A stretch of DNA of 17,208 bases from JAYUHK01 sp043767025 (GTDB lineage Bacteria; Bacteroidota; Bacteroidia; Chitinophagales; Saprospiraceae). The translations under genes and the position numbers were made by a program. The DNA lies in assembly GCA_043767025.1 (NCBI GenBank), contig JAYUHK010000025.1, forward strand, positions 1 to 17,208, in the 5' to 3' direction. A model generated the notes under the pieces. That model was not told the DNA's origin and did no database searches. It saw only the letters and a program-made list of their open reading frames with translations. Positions 7,335 to 13,154 of the stretch are shown here, piece by piece; the first letter of the stretch is position 1, and each line of letters begins with the position of its first letter.

Positions 7335-8234
7335 TTACTGCCGCAATTTGTCGTATTGGTTGTGAATAGCTACCACAATAACCCCAATCAGCACCGCCAC
7401 CACAGTCAAAATCGCATTGAGTCCGCCTTCGATACTGAAAGATAGTTTTATCAAAATAGTCGAAATGATAAAACTGGAATTGCGAATAACTTTGTTGAAC
7501 TCGTCCGTGTGGAGGAACGAAATGAGGAGCAGCAGCACGTCAATCAGAATCAAAACGGTAAAAAATTCATCAAAAAATATCTTGTTCGTGTCTTTGATAG
7601 TCCCTACCACCGAGTTGCCGAAAATGACATTTTCGTACGTCCAGCGACCAAAATTGTAAGTCGCCAACACCACAAAAATAGGCACTAAACAGGTAGCAAT
7701 CGCTTTTTTCGTTTCTATAAATTTCGCCATCTCGGGCGAAGGCGGACGCACTTCGCCTTCCTCAATTACCTTTTTGGGATTGAGGCGATAAAAAACGAGG
7801 ATTAAGAAGAACAAAACAAGCACCGCCGCAATGTCGTAGGTAAATTGCAAATCATTTTTTACAAAAAACCAGTCGGGCGTGAACTCCAATTTGGACAAGT
7901 CTTTAAAAATACGCCGAATCACGATGAGCGTAATGATTTCGTACTGTTTTCCGATGTACCGCGTGATAGACCGCGGCAGATAATACACCAACAAATAGAC
8001 CTCATATATCAAGATAAACGAAAACGGCGTATAAATAGCGATAATCGGATTTTTGAGCATACCCGACGCATCGCCCATATTCAAGATGCCCAACTCCGCC
8101 AGCGCAATGAGCAGCAAATGGATAATAAAACTTATTACCGCAATCCTGACGACCAACGCCTCGCCTTTTTCTCGCGTATGTTCCGACAGAAATTTGGCGT
8201 GCAAGGTGGTAAAAATATTCTTTTTTGCTATCAT
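7335..8234 (-). CDS. Unrecognised multi-spanning membrane protein
   Basis: 299 residues; I do not recognise the family. About six hydrophobic stretches are visible, near residues 27-50, 62-86, 131-149, 176-196, 224-245 and 254-290. Between the second and third lies a basic, possibly amphipathic segment (RSITRYIGKQYEIITLIVIRRIFKDL, about 87-113). The proline- and glutamate-rich loop EEGEVRPPSPEMAKF (about 157-171) is probably cytoplasmic. There is no signal peptide, catalytic motif or nucleotide-binding motif. It ends 41 bp from the convergent photolyase gene. Upstream is the composite repeat 8264-8475, so its promoter lies in or beside repeat sequence. A channel or transporter-like role is possible but unsupported. 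Confidence 0.75.
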   Translation of the reverse strand: MIAKKNIFTTLHAKFLSEHTREKGEALVVRIAVISFIIHLLLIALAELGILNMGDASGMLKNPIIAIYTPFSFILIYEVYLLVYYLPRSITRYIGKQYEIITLIVIRRIFKDLSKLEFTPDWFFVKNDLQFTYDIAAVLVLFFLILVFYRLNPKKVIEEGEVRPPSPEMAKFIETKKAIATCLVPIFVVLATYNFGRWTYENVIFGNSVVGTIKDTNKIFFDEFFTVLILIDVLLLLISFLHTDEFNKVIRNSSFIISTILIKLSFSIEGGLNAILTVVAVLIGVIVVAIHNQYDKLRQ

Positions 8235-8263
8235 TGTTTCAAATATTCAAATATGTATCGCTT

Positions 8264-8362
8264 GGGAATGAAGAAAAAATAAGGCACTCTAATTTTCAAA
8301 TAAACTCAATCAATAACAACGCATTTTTGAGGCGCAACGCAGCGCGTTGAAACGAAAAAATA
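8264..8362 (+). repeat. Dispersed repeat unit B, copy 2
   Basis: Aligns with the reverse complement of 1-100; the right-hand 42 bases (8321-8362) match 41/42. It contains the short stem CAACGC-AGC-GCGTTG at 8335-8349. It starts 30 bp upstream of the membrane protein start codon (8234) and is followed by unit A copies. Confidence 0.8.
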
Positions 8363-8385
8363 ACGCAGTGATTGTTTGTAATTCA

Positions 8386-8442
8386 GCAGAAAAAATGAGT
8401 ATTTTATTTTAGACACATTCCTTAAACGTCTAATGTAAGGAT
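8386..8442 (+). repeat. Dispersed repeat unit A, copy 2
   Basis: Contains AAAAAATGAGTATTTTATTT and AGACACATTCCTTAA, matching unit A at 9620-9662 and 17009-17050 and the reverse complement of 101-144. The right tail (TAATGTAAGGAT) resembles TTACGCAAGGAT at 17058-17069, so the full unit may be about 60 bp. Confidence 0.6.
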
Positions 8443-8448
8443 AGTGTT

Positions 8449-8475
8449 TAGGAATAAAGAAAAATCATTGATTTA
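8449..8475 (+). repeat. Partial unit A copy
   Basis: TTAGGAATAAAGAAAAATCA followed by TTGATTTA matches only the left part of unit A and then diverges. It lies 19 bp beyond the stop of the minus-strand AtpI-like gene, so it is also in that gene's 3' region. Confidence 0.4.
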
Positions 8476-8493
8476 CCGTTCGGCAAAGCCGCA

Positions 8494-8883
8494 TCAGACA
8501 TTTTTTTTCCCCAAGTGTATCATAAAATATGCCTCGAAAATCGTGTAACCAAGATACACTATAAAAAACGGAAGCAAAAAAATAGTAGAACTCGGGTGTG
8601 TGAGTTTATTGAAAACCAAAATCATACAAGCCGTCACAATCATCTTGACGAAGAGGCTAATCATTACGGCATTCGTAAAAGCGTTTTTGTTGCTGCTGCG
8701 GGCGGTCTTTTTTCCGACCCAAAAAATACCTGCGCAAGTCAGCGCAAACACCAATTCGGTCTGGAGTGCGAACCGAGTATCCGTCGCACTCAAAGCGGGC
8801 AGTAAAGTAGGAAGTACCCCAACCAAAGCCGCCAAAAATAAAGAAAGGGCGGCTAATTGGAGTAAAAATGTGCGAGCTGACAT
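8494..8883 (-). CDS. Small AtpI-like membrane protein of the ATP synthase operon
   Basis: 129 residues with four hydrophobic helices (about 5-29, 41-58, 68-90, 98-119) and a basic loop, GKKTARSSNKNAF, between the second and third. In many Bacteroidota a small membrane protein of this size sits between atpZ and atpB, and it is similar in layout to the UncI/AtpI proteins thought to help assemble the c-ring or supply Mg2+. The assignment rests mainly on position: its start is 7 bp beyond the atpZ stop. The expected next gene, atpB, is absent; repeats follow instead. The primary sequence alone would leave it a hypothetical protein. Confidence 0.75.
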   Translation of the reverse strand: MSARTFLLQLAALSLFLAALVGVLPTLLPALSATDTRFALQTELVFALTCAGIFWVGKKTARSSNKNAFTNAVMISLFVKMIVTACMILVFNKLTHPSSTIFLLPFFIVYLGYTIFEAYFMIHLGKKNV

Positions 8884-8890
8884 TTGGTTT

Positions 8891-9136
8891 TTATCGTGGT
8901 TGAATAAAGTCTTTCAGAGAAACATAAAGCCCCGCGGCGACGGAAAGCAACGCCAAAACGATGGTGCAAACGGGCGTTTGTAGTGCCAATCGCTCGTCCA
9001 ACCATCTGCCAGCCAGCGTTCCGACGAGGATAATACCTCCCAACTGGAACGCCATACTGGTATATTTCAAGTAAGAATTTTGATTTTTAGTTGGCTTACT
9101 TTTTATGCTGTCCTGCTTCGTGGAGTTGTTGCCCAT
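8891..9136 (-). CDS. atpZ: AtpZ/AtpI family protein
   Basis: 81-residue membrane protein. A polar N-terminus (residues 1-22) is followed by two helices, MAFQLGGIILVGTLAGRWLDE (about 28-48) and VCTIVLALLSVAAGLYVSLKDF (about 55-77). The G-x-x-x-G-R-W-L-D-E between the helices and the short two-helix fold are typical of AtpZ, an accessory factor encoded ahead of F0F1 ATP synthase genes. The ATG used (9134-9136) lies 41 bp inside the bactofilin gene; the only later ATG would remove most of helix 1, so the overlap is probably real and translation is likely coupled. The gene order bactofilin-atpZ-small membrane protein is what precedes atpB in many relatives. Confidence 0.87.
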   Translation of the reverse strand: MGNNSTKQDSIKSKPTKNQNSYLKYTSMAFQLGGIILVGTLAGRWLDERLALQTPVCTIVLALLSVAAGLYVSLKDFIQPR

Positions 9137-9560
9137 TGCCTGCTTTTAGAGCGTTTATGTTGCTGCCAACGGTCGTCGTACCCATGTCGCAGATTACGTT
9201 GAACGAAGCTCCCGACTGTACGATTAATTTGTTGGTCAAAATATCGCCTTTTACGTCTGCTGTTTCGCGGACGTTGAGCAATTCGGACACCCGAAGTTTG
9301 CCCTCAAAATGTCCCTCTATAATTGCATTGACACATTTTATTTCGCCGATGACGGAGCCCGTCGGTCCGATGATTACTTTTGAGTTGCACGTCAGAAGCC
9401 CTTTTATGATGCCATCTACGCGGAGGTCGCTTTCCGACGAAACGGTGCCTTCTACTATCGTGCCTTTTACCAAACTATTGAGTGCGTTGGGGTTGGAGCC
9501 GCCGCCGCTTACGGAGGAGCTGGTTTTGTTGTTGTCTTCTTTTGATTTGCTACCGAACAT
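9096..9560 (-). CDS. Bactofilin (polymer-forming cytoskeletal protein)
   Basis: 154 residues with start at 9560 (MFGSKSKEDNNK); an in-frame upstream ATG at 9611 would add 17 unlike residues. A disordered serine/asparagine-rich N-terminus (about 1-30) precedes the right-handed beta-helix domain (about 30-135). Regular turns with spaced Gly and hydrophobic residues are visible: IVEGTVSSESDLRVDGIIKG, IIGPTGSVIGEIKC, IIEGHFEGKLRVSE. A short polar tail (LHEAGQHKK) ends it. Bactofilins polymerise without nucleotides into filaments that act in cell shape and envelope positioning. The 3' end overlaps atpZ by 41 bp. A TATATTTG box lies upstream at 9697-9704, and repeat unit A (9620-9662) falls in the leader between that box and the start. 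Confidence 0.9.
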   Translation of the reverse strand: MFGSKSKEDNNKTSSSVSGGGSNPNALNSLVKGTIVEGTVSSESDLRVDGIIKGLLTCNSKVIIGPTGSVIGEIKCVNAIIEGHFEGKLRVSELLNVRETADVKGDILTNKLIVQSGASFNVICDMGTTTVGSNINALKAGNGQQLHEAGQHKK

Positions 9561-9619
9561 ATTTGACAAAAATTTATGGTGATTGAATAAAAATATTTTT
9601 TTCAAAACCAAAATCTAAT

Positions 9620-9662
9620 GAATGAAGAAAAATGAGTAATCCATTTTACACACATTCTTAAC
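9620..9662 (+). repeat. Dispersed repeat unit A, copy 3
   Basis: GAATGAAGAAAAATGAGTAA followed by CCATTTTACACACATTCTTA matches unit A at 8386 and 17009 with a few substitutions. It lies in the presumed 5' leader of the bactofilin-atpZ transcript (opposite strand). Confidence 0.55.
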
Positions 9663-9696
9663 TAAAAATTAGAATTTCAATCTCAAAAACCGAGCG

Positions 9697-9704
9697 CAAA
9701 TATA
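9697..9704 (-). promoter_or_regulatory. Bacteroidota-type -7 box for bactofilin-atpZ
   Basis: The minus strand reads TATATTTG, a perfect match to the Bacteroidota -7 element TAnnTTTG. A TTG that could be the -33 element is at 9729-9731 on the minus strand, 24 bases away, slightly longer than usual. It lies about 137 bp upstream of the bactofilin start and beyond the epimerase stop at 9761. Confidence 0.45.
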
Positions 9705-9760
9705 CAAAATATTTAAGAAAATGTTTATCAATTTTTTATAAAAAAACAAAAAAAGCGGCA

Positions 9761-10699
9761 TTATTCCTTTATCCACGCCACGCCAAAGCTGCCGCCGACG
9801 TATTCTTGTGATTTTAGCACCGCCAATCCGTCCTGATTATTGAACGCATCGATGTTGCAACTCATCGGCTCTATGGCGACGCAGTTGCGGTGCGGCGGCG
9901 TAAAAATCTGCACAAAATTGAACTTTTGCTCGCCCGTCTGCTGCCAATACCGAAGCTCGCCTTGCGGAGCCACCAAACGAATTTCGGCATTTTTGCTGCG
10001 GTCGCTTATCGTGAATCCGTTGTCCAAAACCGTTGCGCCGATATTTTTTAGTGTTTCAAAATCTTTGTAAGGCGTTTGCGCGCCTGTCGGCAACATTCGC
10101 CCGTCTATCTCAATCATTTGACAGTCAGGGAGTTGCATTTTCAAATCAGCCACATCGTCGTTCAATTTGAAATACGGATGCCAGCCCAAGCCTGCCGGCA
10201 TTTCGCTCGCGCCTTCGTTGTGCAAGCTCATTGCTACCTCAAACCGATGCGACGAAAGCAACGAAAACGTAACCACAAAGCGATGCGGAAACGGAAACGA
10301 CGGCGAAAGTCCAGCATCTTGATAGGCGCAAGTGATAAAAGCACCCTGCTCATCGGCGGAGATTTCAGTCACCTCCATCGCCTGCGCCCTGCCGTGTCCA
10401 TGAATCGCATTTTGAGTGTCCGCATTGTTGATAGGATATTCGTAAGTTTTTCCTTCAAACGTATATTTTCCGTCTTTGAGGCGGTTGGGAAACGGAAAAA
10501 GAAGCACATTTTTGCTCCAAGACATTTTTTCCAACTCTTCGGGCGTATGGTAGCCGTCGAGAATATCCTGACCGCCGAGCGTCACTTGCAGCACGCAAGC
10601 ACCACACTCGGGGACTACGCTCACGCAATCGCCCGTTTCTTTATTTTCCAAAATAAATTTTTGGTATGGACCAAATTTTTCTACCCGATGTTGGAACAT
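9761..10699 (-). CDS. Aldose 1-epimerase family protein (GalM/YeaD-like)
   Basis: 312-residue cytoplasmic enzyme expected to interconvert alpha and beta anomers of an aldose. The start at 10699 (MFQHRVEKFG) is preferred over the upstream start at 10741, which adds a basic 14-residue stretch foreign to the family. Motifs: FPFPNRLKDGKYTFEGKTYEY (substrate loop), NAIHGHGRAQ with the first active-site histidine, GLGWHPYFKL with the second, and VAIEPMSCNIDAFNN with the probable catalytic glutamate. The EPMSCNIDAF version resembles the broader YeaD/YihR-like aldose epimerases rather than classical GalM. No sugar-uptake or Leloir genes are adjacent, so the substrate is unknown. Confidence 0.88.
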   Translation of the reverse strand: MFQHRVEKFGPYQKFILENKETGDCVSVVPECGACVLQVTLGGQDILDGYHTPEELEKMSWSKNVLLFPFPNRLKDGKYTFEGKTYEYPINNADTQNAIHGHGRAQAMEVTEISADEQGAFITCAYQDAGLSPSFPFPHRFVVTFSLLSSHRFEVAMSLHNEGASEMPAGLGWHPYFKLNDDVADLKMQLPDCQMIEIDGRMLPTGAQTPYKDFETLKNIGATVLDNGFTISDRSKNAEIRLVAPQGELRYWQQTGEQKFNFVQIFTPPHRNCVAIEPMSCNIDAFNNQDGLAVLKSQEYVGGSFGVAWIKE

Positions 10700-10838
10700 A
10701 GAAGTTATTTTAAATTTTTTACTACCTAAACTTATCCTCAATACTTTAATAAATATAGTGCTTGTCTTATATTTTTATATATGATTAATTTCTTAATTTT
10801 CGATATATTAATTGGTTTTATTCTATAAAATAATTTTT

Positions 10839-10861
10839 TTTGACGCACTGAATGCGTCAAA
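10839..10861 (-). terminator. Hairpin downstream of the metalloprotease gene
   Basis: Perfect 9-bp stem TTTGACGCA/TGCGTCAAA with a 5-base loop (CTGAA on plus), beginning 25 bp beyond the protease stop. On the minus-strand transcript it is followed by an A-rich and then U-rich stretch rather than a classic U tract, so it may be a weak intrinsic terminator or an RNA-stabilising stem. Confidence 0.5.
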
Positions 10862-10885
10862 GAACAAAAGCTAAAAAGTTATTTT

Positions 10886-12757
10886 TTATTGTTTAATAAA
10901 TATTTTTCGTCCTATTGATTGATTGTTGTAAATCTCCAATAAGTAAGTTCCTGACAGCAAATTGCTTATATCAAGGAGTTGTTTATTACTTGGCGAAATA
11001 TCAAAATCTATTTTTTGAGCATAAAGCTCTTGACCACCTACACTTACTACTCGAATATTCATTTTCGTTGTTTGAATTTCATCGAAATCTATACCTAATT
11101 GACTGTGGACAGGATTAGGAGCAATCTTAAATGATAGATTATTGTCACGTACTTCAACAACACTCGCTTGAGAATTTTTTTCTTTAGGACCACCCGGTTT
11201 CGTAGGGCAATCAGGCGTAAATACTTGCTTAAATACCCTCAATAAATTATGGTTATTGTCATAAAGTTCAACTTTCACATAGACCGATCCACCAACAGGG
11301 AATGGTGCAATGTTAAAAAGACATTGTTGCGTTGAAGTCGGAACGAAATCACCACAGGGAGATACATAGTTGAAGCCCATAGGAGAAAAAGTGTACGAAA
11401 ATTTATAGAGTGCAGCATTTGGACAAGTTAAATACTCATACAATATGCCAGCGTACAGAGTGATAGGGTTACAGCCTTCGGGGGTAAAAAAGCCGACCAA
11501 TAAATTATTATCGCCGCAAGGATAATTACTGATGCCTGCTGCTATACACCCCTGATTTTGAACGGAACACGCATTATTTTCAAGTTCGGTCCCAAATGGG
11601 ATACCTTTAAATAGTACGTTAGGATTAGAAAAGCGCAGTCTCCGTATGGGTTTGGGAGTAATGCCATTTTCTTGTGTGTGCATTATTGATAGATATTTCT
11701 GAACAGGAAAGACTGAATAATCCGAAAATAAATGAGCTGCGTTAGGTGGGGCATGGCTTTCGTGTCCAGCGTTCAACAGATGTCCCAGTTCGTGGGTAAA
11801 AGTTTGTTCTTTTAATGCAGTCTTTATTCTCACAATGGTCCCAGCCCGTAAGTCGATTGCGGGCCAATTATAGGTAAAACCCGTTACATTTGAAGGTGGT
11901 CAATCTGTCAAAACTACTACCAAATCGCCTCCAATTTGAGCACGCAACATCGCAGTATTACTGGTAGGTACTTTAGTTAATAGCTCATTGATGTATATAG
12001 CTTCCTCTATGATCGCATCTACCGTTATCTGAAAGGGCCATACATCGGGTAATTCAAAAGCTTCTCCGCCTGCCAATCGTACTTTATGCTTTATTTTACT
12101 CGTTGGGAACGCTTCATTTACTTGTATTATTGATTTTCTTGCTAATGTGGTCAGTTCACTTTTTGAGTAGAGTGTCAATAAGCTACTCGGATATACAACT
12201 AAAACATCAATGGTACAGGACTCATTATTTGGCGTACAGGGAGTGGGGTTAGAATTCTCAATAGAAGGTCCAGTGCCACAGCCAGACTTGATATCACTGC
12301 GATTATACGCAGTTAATAAATGATATTTAGGTGATAAGAGATTAATCACATAAACCTTATCTGCCCACTCTATTTTTCCAGATATATATCCACCCAATAC
12401 GAAAAGTTCTACTCGATAGCGTGGGTCGTTTTCATCTTCGCCAGACCAATAGAAATCTTCATCATTCGTATATTCAGTATATTGCTCTTTGAATGTGTGC
12501 AACTCTGTGGCATCAGGTACTTTTAGAGTCACTTGATGAGTTACTTTGAGTTGGTCTAAATCCTTGAATCTGATGAACTCAAAAGATTCGTTGGCTGACA
12601 AGTTTGATAATTTTTTTTGATACCCTTCGAGGTCTTCCTTACTTATATCAGAAGGCAACTGGTCCAACTTTATAAGAACATTCGAACTATTTTGGGCAGA
12701 TAAGCTAAAAATAGTACTTAAAAAAAGCAAAAAAAACAGAATTTTAGATTTTTTCAT
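10886..12757 (-). pseudogene. Secreted metzincin-type zinc metalloprotease with T9SS sorting domain, interrupted by in-frame TGA
   Basis: One reading frame of 623 codons is broken only by TGA at 11900-11902 (codon 286). The start at 12757 opens a signal peptide (MKKSKILFFLLFLSTIFSLSAQ). A pro-region follows to about 190. The catalytic domain then begins CTIDVLVVYPSSLL and runs ...LRAQIGGDLVVVLTD, TGA, PPSNVTGFTYNWP... up to HELGHLLNAGH (H322-H332) and a probable Met-turn, LSIMH. This matches reprolysin-like M12 proteases, except that Asn329 stands where metzincins have Gly. The C-terminus (from about 545) is a T9SS type A sorting domain (IAPNPVHSQLGIDF ... GTYLLEIYNN). As read, translation gives only a 285-residue fragment without the zinc site. 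A GTG at 11833 could restart the second part, but with no signal peptide. Alternatives are a sequencing error or readthrough. Confidence 0.85.
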
Positions 12758-12842
12758 TGTTAAAAAATTAAAAAATGAATAATAAAGGCAGTTTTGAATG
12801 TTGATACACAAATATCATTTGACTTAACCTGTATATTCGATA

Positions 12843-12871
12843 CAAATATACACTTTTTTACTTTATTCACA
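12843..12871 (-). promoter_or_regulatory. Bacteroidota-type promoter of the metalloprotease gene
   Basis: On the minus strand, TGTG (12868-12871, one mismatch to the -33 TTTG) is followed after 17 bases by TATATTTG (12843-12850), a perfect TAnnTTTG -7 box. This predicts a transcript start near 12836 and a leader of about 80 bases before the ATG at 12757. Confidence 0.5.
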
Positions 12872-13028
12872 TAATTTTTTTGTAATTATTTTTTAAAAAC
12901 TTAAACATTCACAGATTAAAAAAACTATTTCGGTGCAATAATTTAGTCTAATTATAAAAGTCGACAAAACACTATTTTTATAGGTTTTGCTGAATACGAA
13001 TAATAAAAAAATTCAAATTTTCTGCAAG

Positions 13029-13060
13029 TTGCATAAATATTTAAAAAAATTGTTACTTTT
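13029..13060 (+). promoter_or_regulatory. Candidate promoter of the 950-residue T9SS protein gene
   Basis: TTG at 13029-13031 is followed after 22 bases by TACTTTT (13054-13060), matching TAnnTTT of the -7 element but with A instead of the final G. The leader would be about 85-90 bases. AT-richness makes chance matches likely. Confidence 0.3.
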
Positions 13061-13154
13061 ATCCTTTAAAATCATTTTTAGAAAGGAGAAAAAATATACG
13101 CTTTGATTTTTACCCCTTATTTCGGTTCAAAATTTTATAAAATAAATACCAGAC

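Larger units (their letters stand above)
12758..13154. other. AT-rich divergent intergenic region
   Basis: 397 bp with no supportable gene between the divergent metalloprotease and 950-residue T9SS protein genes. It is very AT-rich and holds one good promoter candidate on each strand. I see no repeat units A or B, no riboswitch-like structure and no small ORF worth calling. AAAGGAG at 13082-13088 has no start codon at a suitable distance. Confidence 0.7.

Noticed and set aside
8480..8493. CGGC-AAA-GCCG mini hairpin after the AtpI-like gene as a terminator
   Set aside because: The stem is only 4 bp, with no U tract on the minus-strand transcript; too weak to call.
11890..11910. TGA read as selenocysteine or as a reassigned codon
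   Set aside because: The position just after the VLTD strand is not a catalytic cysteine position, no convincing SECIS-like stem follows, and TGA ends dsbD and the AtpI-like gene normally.
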